A stretch of DNA of 64,000 nucleotides, from NCBI RefSeq assembly GCF_965232525.1, contig NZ_OZ246980.1:2852001-2916000 (forward strand), written 5' to 3'. Made by a program: the position numbers and the translations under genes. Positions 47,212-56,304 of this stretch are shown here, one piece after another. Source of the stretch: Bauldia sp965232525. Its GTDB lineage: Bacteria > Pseudomonadota > Alphaproteobacteria > Rhizobiales > Kaistiaceae. The notes beneath the pieces were generated by a model. That model ran no database searches and was not told where the DNA came from. It was given only the letters and a program-made list of their open reading frames with translations. Positions within the stretch are counted from its first letter, which is position 1; the number at the start of each line of letters is the position of its first letter.

Positions 47212-47970
47212 GTGCCGATCCAGCATCTCCAGTCCGATGGCGTCGACATCGCCTTTCTCGATCAGGGTGAGGGCGAACCGATCCTGCTGATCCACGGATT
47301 CGCCTCCAATCACGTGGTCAATTGGGGCGCGACCGGCTGGATCGATCACCTGAGGCGGGCAGGCCGTCGCGTCATTGCGATGGATGTGCGCGGTCACGGC
47401 GACAGCGCCAAGCTGCACGATCCGGAGCAATATCGCGTCGAGCGTCTGGCCGGCGATGCGGCCAACTTGGTCGATCATCTCGGCCTCGGGCGCGTGGACG
47501 TGATGGGTTACTCGATGGGCGGGCGGATCGGTGCATTCCTAACCGTGCTTCATCCGGACAAGGTACGCTCGCTGATCATCGGGGGCATGGGCATGGCGCT
47601 GGTCGACGGCATGGGCGGGGAGGACGCGATTGTCGCCGCGCTGGAAGCGCCGAGCCTTGATGCGATCACGGACGAGACCGGACGGGCCTATCGCAAGTTC
47701 GCCGAGCAGACCGGAAGCGACACCAAGGCCCTTGCCGCCTGCATGCGGGTGGCGCGTGAAAACCTGGCGCCGGAGCAGTTGGCGACCATCGACGTACCCG
47801 TGCTGATCGCGGTCGGCGAAAACGACGTGGTGGCCGGATCGCTGCAAGAGCTTGGGACGTTCATCCCCGGGGCCAGGGTGCACGTGATCCCGCGTCGCGA
47901 CCACATGCTCGCCACCGCGGATCGCAGCTTCATTGCCGAGACGCTCGACTTTCTGGTGCGACGGGCGTAA
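47212..47970 (+). CDS. Alpha/beta hydrolase
   Basis: The 252-residue protein has oxyanion HGFASNH, the nucleophile elbow GYSMGGRIG (Ser), acid strand VLIAVGENDVVAG (Asp) and terminal His in RRDHMLATAD, a full catalytic triad. GTG 47212 follows AAGGGG and starts the conserved fold; an earlier in-frame start at 47122 is less likely. Substrate unknown. Confidence 0.88.
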   Translation: MPIQHLQSDGVDIAFLDQGEGEPILLIHGFASNHVVNWGATGWIDHLRRAGRRVIAMDVRGHGDSAKLHDPEQYRVERLAGDAANLVDHLGLGRVDVMGYSMGGRIGAFLTVLHPDKVRSLIIGGMGMALVDGMGGEDAIVAALEAPSLDAITDETGRAYRKFAEQTGSDTKALAACMRVARENLAPEQLATIDVPVLIAVGENDVVAGSLQELGTFIPGARVHVIPRRDHMLATADRSFIAETLDFLVRRA

Positions 47971-48108
47971 GCCGGCTCGCCCTTGTGAACCGTGGGCGAT
48001 GAACTAAGTCATGGTGTGGTAACCGAAGCCGGGTTATGGAGCTTCGCGTTGGGGCGGGAGGAACCCTTGTGATAGGGTCCGCGGCCGCGAGGGGCTCGGG
48101 AGCAGGAT

Positions 48109-48942
48109 ATGTCGTCACGCAGTACAGATATCGCGGACGGGCGGCTGACAAGCGTCGACCCCGTCTGGGATGATATCCAGGCGGACGCCCAGCGAATCGT
48201 CAAAGCCGATCCGGCGATGGCGAGTTTCGTTTTCGCGACGGTGCTGAACCACAAGCGCCTGGAAGATGCGGTCGTCCACCGTATCGCCCAGCGGCTAGAC
48301 AGCGCCGTGGTCAGTGCGGAGGTCATTCGAGTCGGCTTCGACGATGCGTTCGCCGCCGATCCGTGGATCAGCGAGGCGATGCGGATCGATCTCGCCGCAG
48401 TGTACGATCGCGACCCGGCCTGCTCGCGCTACATCGAGCCGGTGCTCTACTTCAAGGGCTTCCACGCGATCCAGGCCCATCGACTGGCCCATTGGCTGTG
48501 GAACGAAGGGCGGCGCGACTTTGCGCTCTATCTCCAGAGCCGGTCGTCGGAGGTCTTCCAGACCGACATCAACCCCGCTGCGCGTATCGGCAAGGGTATC
48601 TTCCTCGATCATGCTACCGGCCTGGTCGTCGGTCAGACCGCTGAGATCGCCGACGACGTGTCGATTCTCCAGGACGTCACGCTGGGCGGGACCGGCAAGG
48701 AAGACGGCGACCGGCATCCCAAGATCGAGCACAGCGTCCTGGTCGGTGCGGGGGCCAAGATTCTCGGTAATATCACCGTCGGCCACTGCTCCAAGGTGGC
48801 GGCCGGTTCGGTGGTGCTCAAGCCGGTACCGCCGAACACCAGCGTCGCCGGTGTGCCGGCGCGGGTGATCGGCGAGGCGGGCTGTTCCGATCCGGCGCGG
48901 TCGATGGACCAGATGCTCGCCGGAGCCGAGACCGAACTTTGA
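48109..48942 (+). CDS. cysE: Serine O-acetyltransferase
   Basis: The 277-residue protein has an N-terminal helical SATase domain (VWDDIQADAQRIVKADPAMA) and a left-handed hexapeptide beta-helix (DINPAARIGKGIFLDHATGL, GNITVGHCSKVAAGSVVLKP) with catalytic DHATG. It makes O-acetylserine from serine and acetyl-CoA for cysteine synthesis. Followed by DUF3126, a usual neighbour. Confidence 0.95.
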   Translation: MSSRSTDIADGRLTSVDPVWDDIQADAQRIVKADPAMASFVFATVLNHKRLEDAVVHRIAQRLDSAVVSAEVIRVGFDDAFAADPWISEAMRIDLAAVYDRDPACSRYIEPVLYFKGFHAIQAHRLAHWLWNEGRRDFALYLQSRSSEVFQTDINPAARIGKGIFLDHATGLVVGQTAEIADDVSILQDVTLGGTGKEDGDRHPKIEHSVLVGAGAKILGNITVGHCSKVAAGSVVLKPVPPNTSVAGVPARVIGEAGCSDPARSMDQMLAGAETEL

Positions 48943-48976
48943 ACCGGCAACGCCGGACAGCCAGGAAAGGGCGACA

Positions 48977-49186
48977 GTGACTCCCCAGGAAATCAACAAA
49001 CTCGAGACATACTTCCGCAAGCGCTTCTCGGACCCGACGATCGAAGTGCGTCAGCGGCCGCAGAAGACCGATTCGGCCGAACTCTATTTCGGCGACGAGT
49101 TTGTGGGGGTCATCTACCGCGACGACGAGGACGGCGACCTGTCGTACAACTTCACGATGGCCGTCCTCGACATCGACCTGGAGTGA
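48977..49186 (+). CDS. DUF3126 family protein
   Basis: The 69-residue acidic protein (MTPQEINKLETYFRKRF, DSAELYFGDEFVGVIYRDDE, NFTMAVLDIDLE) belongs to a small alphaproteobacterial family of unknown role. It starts at GTG 48977, 34 bases after cysE, and is probably co-transcribed. Confidence 0.88.
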   Translation: MTPQEINKLETYFRKRFSDPTIEVRQRPQKTDSAELYFGDEFVGVIYRDDEDGDLSYNFTMAVLDIDLE

Positions 49187-49192
49187 CCGTCG

Positions 49193-49909
49193 CTACGGAC
49201 GACGGAAGAACTGCCCGAACAGCCGCTTCAACCTGTCGTCCATCGTTCGCCAGTTCGCCAGTAACGCTTCATTGAAGCGATAGCGCACCACAAGTCCGTA
49301 GCCGATATTGATGTCGCGGATGCAGGTGGCGGGAATCTCCTCGGTCGCCTCCGCCAGACAGCGCGTGACGAACGGCGCCGTGCCGTAGGGAGCGTGGTAG
49401 ACGATCTCGTCGGCATAGCGGGAGGTGGGATTGAGGCGGCGGCCGATCAATGATGCCGGGCCGATGAACGCCGGTCCGTCGAAGAAGCGGGCATAGATCG
49501 TGGACAGGCGACGATCTGAGTCGATGTCGTTCACCCGTGGTTCGAGGGTCGCGTAGATCAGCGGTGCACCGGAGGAGGAGTCCTTGAAAGCGGCAGCCCG
49601 CTCTGTGGTGAATCCGTCGAGCGACGGCCAGTGGAGGAGGAGGTCGATCTTATCGAGCGCGCCGCCGCGTCGGGCGTTGCGATGACGGATCATGTTCGCC
49701 GGGATCACCAGAGGCTCGTCGGCGACGACGACGCGAACCGGGGTCGTCTTGTCTTTGAGGCCGCGGAGCGCAACCCGATCGTGATAGGCATCGATCGCCC
49801 GGCTGACACCCCAGGCGGCGGCGGCAACCGCGATGGCGGCGAGCAGCGCCCATACCGCCGGACCACCCCAACCATGGGTCTTGTTGTCGATCGCGACCGA
49901 CTGCGTCAT
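49193..49909 (-). CDS. Membrane-anchored periplasmic protein of unknown function
   Basis: The 238-residue protein has one N-terminal helix (AVWALLAAIAVAAAAWGVS) and a periplasmic domain (LVIPANMIRHRNARRGGALD, DRRLSTIYARFFDGPAFIGP, RCLAEATEEIPATCIRDINI) with a cysteine pair. GGAGACG precedes ATG 49909. No family name recognised. Confidence 0.7.
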   Translation of the reverse strand: MTQSVAIDNKTHGWGGPAVWALLAAIAVAAAAWGVSRAIDAYHDRVALRGLKDKTTPVRVVVADEPLVIPANMIRHRNARRGGALDKIDLLLHWPSLDGFTTERAAAFKDSSSGAPLIYATLEPRVNDIDSDRRLSTIYARFFDGPAFIGPASLIGRRLNPTSRYADEIVYHAPYGTAPFVTRCLAEATEEIPATCIRDINIGYGLVVRYRFNEALLANWRTMDDRLKRLFGQFFRRP

Positions 49910-50128
49910 GGGCGTCTCCGGCTCGAGCAATGCTACTTACGAATCGATCGATACCAGCCGTCCCTTAATGAACCGGTAACTACGCGCATCTCCAAAAGGG
50001 CATCTCCAAAGATGCATGAATAACAGGCCGATGAAGGGGACAACTGAAGTTCTGAAGGAGGTGCTTTATACCGACGGAGTGCATGTGGCGGGCTCGACAG
50101 GTCGGGTCCCACCTGCGAGAACACGGCC

Positions 50129-50656
50129 ATGCCGATTTACGCCCTCGACTCCGTCGCGCCCGACCTGCCGGACCCCGACGACTACTGGATCGCACCGAAC
50201 GCGACCGTGATCGGTCAGGTGAAACTCGGCGCCAAGGTGGGCGTCTGGTTCGGTGCGGTGTTGCGGGGCGACCAGGAGCCTATCGTCGTCGGACCAGAGA
50301 CCAATATCCAGGAACTCAGCGTCTTTCATACCGACACAGGCTTCCCGCTGACCGTCGGCCGCGGCTGCACGATCGGCCATCGCGCTACCGTCCACGGCTG
50401 TACGGTCGGCGACAATTGCCTGGTCGGCATGGGGGCAGTGATCCTGAACGGCGCCCGGATCGGCGATAACTGCCTGATCGGCGCGGGGGCACTGGTGCCC
50501 GAGGGGCGGGAGATACCACCGGGATCGCTGGTGATCGGCATGCCGGGCAAAGTTGTTCGCCCATTGACCGAAGCCGAGATCGAAGGAAACCGCGCTTCGG
50601 CGGCCCATTACGCCGCGAATTGGCGTCGTTTCGCCGGGGGGCTGACTGAGCTGTAG
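50129..50656 (+). CDS. Gamma-class carbonic anhydrase family protein
   Basis: The 175-residue left-handed beta-helix protein has the family's GVWFGAVLRGDQEPIVVG, NIQELSVFHTDTGFPLTVG and GHRATVHGCTVGDNCLVGMG, with the three metal His visible (HTD, GHR, VHG). Relatives include YrdA/PaaY; true carbonic anhydrase activity varies. Ends with VIGMPGKVVRPL. Confidence 0.9.
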   Translation: MPIYALDSVAPDLPDPDDYWIAPNATVIGQVKLGAKVGVWFGAVLRGDQEPIVVGPETNIQELSVFHTDTGFPLTVGRGCTIGHRATVHGCTVGDNCLVGMGAVILNGARIGDNCLIGAGALVPEGREIPPGSLVIGMPGKVVRPLTEAEIEGNRASAAHYAANWRRFAGGLTEL

Positions 50657-50772
50657 CGCAGCGCCGGGCAAGGCCCCCGCGGGGTGTTATCGGCGTGGCA
50701 CCGCCTATATAAGGCCTCGGGCCGCATACGGCCCGCCCACCATTTCCTTCTCATGTGCCAGGAGTATCGCCC

Positions 50773-51747
50773 ATGTCGACCGAGCAAGACTGGCAGGTCG
50801 CGGAGTCGGCGCAACCGGATCCGAGCGATTACAGCTACGACCTCGATCGTGCCCTTTCGGCGATGGTCAGCGTCCGCTCGACCGTGCCCAATGACGCCTT
50901 CACGGCCGATATCCTGGGTACCGAGCGCGCCGGCAACGGGGTTCTGATCCGCGCCGACGGGGTGGTGCTGACGATCGGTTATCTGGTGACAGAGGCGGAG
51001 ACCGTCTGGCTCGGCCTGCATGACGGGCGGTCGATCCCCGGCCACGTCCTCGGTTATGACCAGACAACCGGGTTCGGCTTGGTCCAGGCATTGGCGCGGG
51101 TCGATCTGCCGACGCTCGACATCGGCAGCTCGACCGATCTGGAACCGGGAACTCCGATTGTGCTGGCCGGCGCCGGCGGCCGGGCCCAGTCGCTGGCCGG
51201 TCGGGTGCTCGGCAAGCAGGAGTTTGCCGGCTACTGGGAGTACCTGCTGGACGAAGCGATCTTCACCGCGCCCGCCCACCCACAGTGGGGCGGCGCCGGC
51301 CTGATCGGCCCCGACGGGACGCTGAGAGGGATCGGCTCGCTTCGGCTGGAGCAATCCGACAACGAGGTCGACAAGCAACTCAACATGATCGTGCCGATCG
51401 ATCTCCTGTCGCCCATTCTTGACGACATGCTGACCCTTGGCAGGCCAAACAAGCCGCCGCGGCCCTGGCTCGGGCTCTATGCGGTCGAGGTCGACGATCA
51501 GGTGGTGGTCGCCGGAACGGCGGACGGCGCGCCGGCGGAGGCGTCGGGCCTCGAGAACGGAGACGTGATCGTCGCCGTCGCGGGGACCCGGGTCGACGAT
51601 CTGGCCAGCTTCTTCCGCAAGATGTGGTCGCTTGGCGCGGCCGGTGTCGACGTTCCACTGACCGTTTACCATGACGGTCAAATGGTCGACATGACGATCA
51701 CCTCGGGCGACCGTAACGCCTACCTCAAGGCGCCGCGCCTCCACTGA
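50773..51747 (+). CDS. HtrA/Deg-like protein lacking the catalytic triad, with PDZ domain
   Basis: The 324-residue protein has a trypsin-like beta-barrel (about 20-205) and a PDZ domain (about 225-315: WLGLYAVEVDDQVVVAGTAD, APAEASGLENGDVIVAVAGT). The site regions are degenerate: the His motif TNxHVV is TIGYLV, the Asp motif is TTGFGLVQ and the Ser motif GNSGG is PQWGGAG. There is no signal peptide, so it is probably a cytoplasmic scaffold or chaperone. ATG 50773 has AGGAG upstream. Confidence 0.82.
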   Translation: MSTEQDWQVAESAQPDPSDYSYDLDRALSAMVSVRSTVPNDAFTADILGTERAGNGVLIRADGVVLTIGYLVTEAETVWLGLHDGRSIPGHVLGYDQTTGFGLVQALARVDLPTLDIGSSTDLEPGTPIVLAGAGGRAQSLAGRVLGKQEFAGYWEYLLDEAIFTAPAHPQWGGAGLIGPDGTLRGIGSLRLEQSDNEVDKQLNMIVPIDLLSPILDDMLTLGRPNKPPRPWLGLYAVEVDDQVVVAGTADGAPAEASGLENGDVIVAVAGTRVDDLASFFRKMWSLGAAGVDVPLTVYHDGQMVDMTITSGDRNAYLKAPRLH

Positions 51748-52334
51748 CGGATTCCTCCGCGGATGTGTGTGTTGGTGTTTGGAGGACGCTTGCGTTGGTC
51801 TTCGGCATCGCACAATTCGACAACGCTGCGTTCCCCCTCCCTTTACCTGCGGGGAACGGATGTGGCGGCGCCTCAGGGACACCAACTCGAAGTCTCGCCG
51901 GTGCTCACACCCTTGCCTCCCCCCTTGTGGGGGAGGCCGGATTTCTCCGGTTCCGATCTTGGAACCGGTTCGAAATCCGGGAGGGGGGTAATGCCGCGAC
52001 CGCACCGATCGACGTGTCGATTCAGCGGCGGCCGAAAAGGACTCCCTCGCGTTTCCTCGGCCGCAGACCGGGATGACGGTCACCCCCCTCTGGCTCCGCT
52101 AGGGCGCGCTTCGCGACGCCAAGCTCCGCCGTCTCCCCCGCAAGGGGGGAGAGGGCGCGTTTTCTCCCCGGCGAGGACTGCCGCAGAGGAATCCCGACGA
52201 GCGTGCCGATCTGGGCTGGTTTGCGAAATTGTGAGCCGGCCCTGGGGCGAGGGCCGGCTCGTTGGACCTGATCTGGGGACGGGGGGTGGGACGCGACCAG
52301 GCCCAAGCTCGTCCTTTGTCTCGTGTGTTCGTGG
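51748..52334. repeat. Intergenic cluster of palindromic repeats
   Basis: No gene is seen in these 587 bases. There are several hairpins: CCTCCCCC/GGGGGAGG (51916-51923/51929-51936); nested CCGGATTTC/GAAATCCGG (51937-51945/51972-51980) and CCGGTTCC/GGAACCGG (51947-51954/51961-51968); and a CTCCCCC/GGGGGAG hairpin around 52132-52152. Their GC-rich CCTCTCCC-like style matches the element inside uvrA. Confidence 0.85.
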
Positions 52335-52958
52335 TCAGTCGCTGAGACTGCCAACCATCGCAGCGCGACCGTCCTCGACCGCCACCCACTGACCGGAGTC
52401 ATAGGTCGATTGCCGCTTCAGAAAGCGGTACGGCGTGTCGTTCCACGTCGAAATGTGGGGTTTGAGGTTGTCGAGCACCAGATCCCCATGATCGGTAAGC
52501 ACGGTCAATACAGCGTGACCGTCGCCGTTCTGCTGGTGGACGACGGTAATCAGCAATCCGCCGAGCGGCCAGCCGCGCTCGGCGAGCAGGCGACGCTTGA
52601 GAAGGACGAAATCCTCGCAGTCGCCCCGGTCGGTGGGGTAGACCCACACTTCCGGCTCCCCGAACAGATCTTGGTCGGTGACTGGGCGGACCGCCGCATT
52701 GACCGCGCGATTAACGTCGACCAAGGTGTTCCAGCGTTCCTCGGTGAGCTGTACACGCTGTTGGCCGCGGCTACGGACCGCGCATTCGCTTTTGTCGCGG
52801 GCGCACAGATTGTAGTGGCCGATCGGCTGGGCCGTCTTGCCGCGGATAGTCATGAACGGTGAGGTGTCCCCATCTTCCGCCAGCGCCATGTCGCCAGCGA
52901 CCGCCAAAGCGACTAAAGTAAACAAAAGTGTAACGGCCTGCGTGACGCGCATAATCAT
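52335..52958 (-). CDS. Bacterial transglutaminase-like cysteine proteinase (BTLCP)
   Basis: The 207-residue secreted protein has a signal peptide (LLFTLVALAVAGDMALAE) and catalytic Cys in PTDRGDCEDFVLLKRRLL, His in GDGHAVLTVL and Asp in DLVLDNLKPH. Family members (for example LapG-like) cleave surface or periplasmic proteins. The region to 53168 upstream is intergenic. Confidence 0.9.
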   Translation of the reverse strand: MIMRVTQAVTLLFTLVALAVAGDMALAEDGDTSPFMTIRGKTAQPIGHYNLCARDKSECAVRSRGQQRVQLTEERWNTLVDVNRAVNAAVRPVTDQDLFGEPEVWVYPTDRGDCEDFVLLKRRLLAERGWPLGGLLITVVHQQNGDGHAVLTVLTDHGDLVLDNLKPHISTWNDTPYRFLKRQSTYDSGQWVAVEDGRAAMVGSLSD

Positions 52959-53168
52959 CTCCCCATCCGAAAATGACTATGACATCCGCAGTTTTATTTG
53001 AGTCTAAGATGGAAATGACAATCCGATTCGAATGAAAATCAAATTGTACCGAACAGATAAACTGTCTGTTTACTCTAATAACCCGGCCGGTGCAGGCCTG
53101 TCTTCCGGCCGAAGCCGGCCCGGGCGTTTCGCCCGCACATCCCGCCACCGTCATCATTTCGTCCAGCC

Positions 53169-53633
53169 ATGACCGACCTGCGCCGCCTTTCCCGTGACAC
53201 CCTCCCGCCGCTCCTGGACCTTGCCGTCCGTCCCGACCAGACCAGGTTCGTGGCACCGAACGCGGAGACGATGGCCGAGTCCATGTTCGAACCGAGTGCG
53301 GAACTCTATGGCATCTGGGACGGGGAGACGCCGGTCGGCATGATCGCGGTGGTCGACATGAGCCATCCGGAGCAGAAACTCGAGGCGGGCGACGATCCTG
53401 AGAGCCTGTTCATCTGGCGATTGATGGTTGACGCCGGCCATCAGAAGCGCGGCCACGGAACCGCCGCCGTGACCTTCGCGTTCGACCTTGCCCGGAAGAA
53501 GCGCCTGAAACGTGTCGGTGTGTCCTCGATTGATGCGGAGGGTTGCGCCGTGCCGTTCTACGAGGCGCTGGGATTTCGCCGCACCGGGCGCGTCATCGAT
53601 CGCGAGGTGGAGCTAGTCTACCAACTCGGCTGA
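53169..53633 (+). CDS. GNAT N-acetyltransferase
   Basis: The 154-residue protein has acetyl-CoA loop VDAGHQKRGHGTAAV and C-terminal EGCAVPFYEALGFRRTG, resembling spermidine/spermine-type acetyltransferases (BltD/PaiA-like). Substrate not provable from sequence. No signal peptide. Confidence 0.85.
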   Translation: MTDLRRLSRDTLPPLLDLAVRPDQTRFVAPNAETMAESMFEPSAELYGIWDGETPVGMIAVVDMSHPEQKLEAGDDPESLFIWRLMVDAGHQKRGHGTAAVTFAFDLARKKRLKRVGVSSIDAEGCAVPFYEALGFRRTGRVIDREVELVYQLG

Positions 53634-53747
53634 CCGGTTGCCGGCTTCGGTGCGGTGCCGTCCCCGCGTCGGCGGCGCGCATTGGTTCCCGACAATTTGA
53701 GGCTTTTTGCCTTTATTCGGCCCGAGCAGGCGTTAGGGTGCGCGGCC

Positions 53748-54488
53748 ATGTCAGTCCCGCACATTCAAACGCCGCCGCGCCGTGAGCCGGCCGTCAACCT
53801 GCCCGGGGTCGTGGTGGCGTTGCTGTTGGTGTTCGCCGCCATCCATGCCATCCGCGAGTACCTTCTCGGACCGACGACCGAGGCCGAGGTCCTGTTTCTG
53901 TTTTCCTTCATTCCGGCGCGCGTGTTTGACCCATCCTGGTACGGCCTGCTGCCCGGCGCCGAAGGGGCACGGATCTGGAGCTTCCTGACCTACGCGTTTC
54001 TCCACGCCGACTGGATGCACCTGATCTTCAACGGGCTGTGGATGGCGGCGTTCGGCAGCGCGGTGGCGTACCGGTTCGGTACCAGCCGGTTTCTGATCTA
54101 CTCGGCCGCCGGCGCGATTGGCGGTTCGCTGCTCCACTTCGGCGTCCACCCGGACTCCACCGTACCAATGGTGGGGGCATCGGCGGCCGTCTCCGCGCAT
54201 ATGGCCGGCGCGGCGCGTTTCGTATTTGCCGGCGGACGGTCGCCGATGGCGTTCCGCCAGAACCGCTCCGCCGCCGCTTACCGGTACCCGGCGCCGTCCC
54301 TGGCTGACGCCGTGCGTGATCGCCGTGTGCTGACATTCCTAGGAGTTTGGTTCGGCTTGAACCTTCTGTTCGGGATTTTCGGCAGCAATACAATCGCCTC
54401 CGGCGCGATCGCATGGGAGGCCCATATCGGCGGGTTTGTCGTGGGTTTGCTGTTGTTTTCGTTGCTCGATCCGGTCGAGTCCCGTTAG
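53748..54488 (+). CDS. Rhomboid family intramembrane serine protease
   Basis: The 246-residue protein has about six helices. The HADWMHLIFNGLWMAAFGSA region is the rhomboid HxxxxHxxxN motif, followed by nucleophile Ser in PMVGASAAVSAHMAG and catalytic His in WEAHIGGFVVGLLLF. ATG 53748 is chosen by fold start. It cuts transmembrane substrates in the inner membrane. Confidence 0.92.
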   Translation: MSVPHIQTPPRREPAVNLPGVVVALLLVFAAIHAIREYLLGPTTEAEVLFLFSFIPARVFDPSWYGLLPGAEGARIWSFLTYAFLHADWMHLIFNGLWMAAFGSAVAYRFGTSRFLIYSAAGAIGGSLLHFGVHPDSTVPMVGASAAVSAHMAGAARFVFAGGRSPMAFRQNRSAAAYRYPAPSLADAVRDRRVLTFLGVWFGLNLLFGIFGSNTIASGAIAWEAHIGGFVVGLLLFSLLDPVESR

Positions 54489-54634
54489 GGACCGCACACC
54501 TTTTCGCAGCGATTGCTGCACTGCAACTTGCCAACCGGCGTCGTCGGCGCCATCGTTTCGGATGTCCTGCAGGGGCAGGGGGTTGTCGCTGGCGGCATGG
54601 AGAAGAAAGGGCCGCCGGAACGGAGGGCGATCCG

Positions 54635-55066
54635 ATGACTGTTGCATCAATTCTGAATCTGAAGGGCCGCGAGGTCGCAACCATCGCTGCGGACGCGCCG
54701 CTATCCGAAGCCGTCGCGCAACTGGCGGCCAAACGAATCGGTGCCCTCGTCGTGGTCGACGGTAACCGGCGGGTCGAAGGCATCGTTTCCGAGCGCGACA
54801 TCGTTCGGGCGCTCGGCAACACCGGCGCCGGCATCCTGAGCGATGCTATTTCCAGCATCATGACCCGGAACGTGGTCACCTGCACGGAAAGCGACTCGAT
54901 CAATTCGCTCATGGAGCGGATGACCCGTGGTCGCTTTCGGCACGTACCGGTGATCGAGGACGACCGACTAGCCGGGCTGGTCTCGATCGGCGACGTAGTC
55001 AAGGCCAGGATCGAAGAGGTCGAGCACGAAGCCGAGGAAATGCGGACCTACATCTCGACGGTCTGA
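54635..55066 (+). CDS. CBS-pair domain protein
   Basis: The 143-residue protein is two CBS motifs: LSEAVAQLAAKRIGALVVVD followed by VEGIVSERDIVRAL, then SINSLMERMTRGRFRHVPVI and GLVSIGDVVKARIEE. CBS pairs usually bind adenine nucleotides. Standalone forms are common in alphaproteobacteria; no partner is evident. CGGAGGG precedes ATG 54635. Confidence 0.92.
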   Translation: MTVASILNLKGREVATIAADAPLSEAVAQLAAKRIGALVVVDGNRRVEGIVSERDIVRALGNTGAGILSDAISSIMTRNVVTCTESDSINSLMERMTRGRFRHVPVIEDDRLAGLVSIGDVVKARIEEVEHEAEEMRTYISTV

Positions 55067-55075
55067 TCGTCGCGT

Positions 55076-55525
55076 TCAGCGCTCCGCTCGCTTGACCCGC
55101 TTCATGGCCGTGTCGGGCTCAAGCGACAGCTCGGCATCCGGCGCGGTGCCGATCGGAACCGAGCGATAGAAGCATGAGCGGTAGCCCTGGTGACAGGCGA
55201 CGCCGTCGCCGCCAAGCGTCACCTTGAGGACGACCGCATCCTGATCGCAATCGATGCGGATGTCGGAGACGGCGAGAACGTTGCCGCTCTCCTCGCCCTT
55301 TTTCCAGAGCCGCCGGCGCGACCGGCTGTAGAACCAGGCCTCACCGGTCTCAATCGTGCGGGCCAGCGCTTCGGCGTCCATATATGCGACCATCAGGACT
55401 TCGCCATCCGTCGCGTCGGTGGCGATCGCCACGATCAGACCGTCGGCATCGAAGCGCGGCATGAGGGCGGTGCCGTTTTCGATCGCATCGTGATCGCCGC
55501 GTGCGGCGAAGAGAGAATTGGACAT
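55076..55525 (-). CDS. hisI: Phosphoribosyl-AMP cyclohydrolase
   Basis: The 149-residue protein has the HisI signature: LMVAYMDAEALARTIETGEA, WFYSRSRRRLWKKGEESGNV, DIRIDCDQDAVV and CHQGYRSCFYR with the metal cysteines. It opens the purine ring of phosphoribosyl-AMP in histidine synthesis. Its start is 5 bases after the folE stop, so the two are probably one operon. Confidence 0.95.
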   Translation of the reverse strand: MSNSLFAARGDHDAIENGTALMPRFDADGLIVAIATDATDGEVLMVAYMDAEALARTIETGEAWFYSRSRRRLWKKGEESGNVLAVSDIRIDCDQDAVVLKVTLGGDGVACHQGYRSCFYRSVPIGTAPDAELSLEPDTAMKRVKRAER

Positions 55526-55530
55526 CGTGA

Positions 55531-56166
55531 TCAGCCCACCGAGCCGCGAACGAGAGTCAGGAAGCGCTGCTGCTCCGCCGGGTCGTCGCGGAAGACGCCC
55601 CGATACTGAGCGGTCACCGTCGACGCACCCGGCTTCCGGACCCCGCGCAACGTCATGCACTGGTGTTCAGCGTCGATCATCACAGCGGTGCCGCGCGGCT
55701 TGAGCGCATCGTCGATTGCCGAGACGATCTGATCGGTCAGTCGCTCCTGGGTCTGGAGGCGGCGGGCGAAGACATCCACCACCCGCGCCAGCTTGGAAAG
55801 CCCGACGATCCGGTCGGTCGGATAATAGGCGATGTGGGCTTTACCAACGAACGGGACCATGTGGTGTTCGCAGTGGGCATTGAACGGGATATCGCGGACG
55901 ACGACGATGTCGTCATAAGTGCCGTAGTCACCGAAGGTGCGGGCGAGATGGGGCGTCGCATCGTCGCGATAGCCGGCGAAAACTTCCGTGTACATGTCGA
56001 CCACGCGACGTGGCGTATCCAGCAGACCTTCACGATCGGGATCGTCGCCGGCCCAGGCGATCAACGTCCGCACGGCGGCTTCCGCCGCGGCACGGTCGGG
56101 ACGCGCGACCGTCTTCCGATCGTCGCCGTCCGCGATTGCGGACGCCTTCTTCAACACTGCATCCAT
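55531..56166 (-). CDS. folE: GTP cyclohydrolase I
   Basis: The 211-residue protein has zinc and catalytic residues in NAHCEHHMVPFVGKAHIAYY and the conserved QCMTLRGVRKPGA and DTPRRVVDMYTEVFAGY. It makes dihydroneopterin triphosphate for folate. A pteridine-reductase-like SDR lies at the far left of the window. It is divergent from the Fe-S scaffold gene. Confidence 0.97.
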   Translation of the reverse strand: MDAVLKKASAIADGDDRKTVARPDRAAAEAAVRTLIAWAGDDPDREGLLDTPRRVVDMYTEVFAGYRDDATPHLARTFGDYGTYDDIVVVRDIPFNAHCEHHMVPFVGKAHIAYYPTDRIVGLSKLARVVDVFARRLQTQERLTDQIVSAIDDALKPRGTAVMIDAEHQCMTLRGVRKPGASTVTAQYRGVFRDDPAEQQRFLTLVRGSVG

Positions 56167-56304
56167 TCGATGGCTCCGGAGGATGGCGCCTCGCAGGGCG
56201 CCGGCCCGCGACTATATAGCGGCAATTCCGGAGAATGCGAGCGGGGAGTCTCGGTCGTCCTGCCAACTGGCGTAGTGGAGCCCAGCCGCCTATATTGCGC
56301 ACCC

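Noticed and set aside
51961..51985. GGTTCGAAATCC, tRNA T-loop-like sequence
   Set aside because: It belongs to a nested palindrome; no acceptor or anticodon arms are present.
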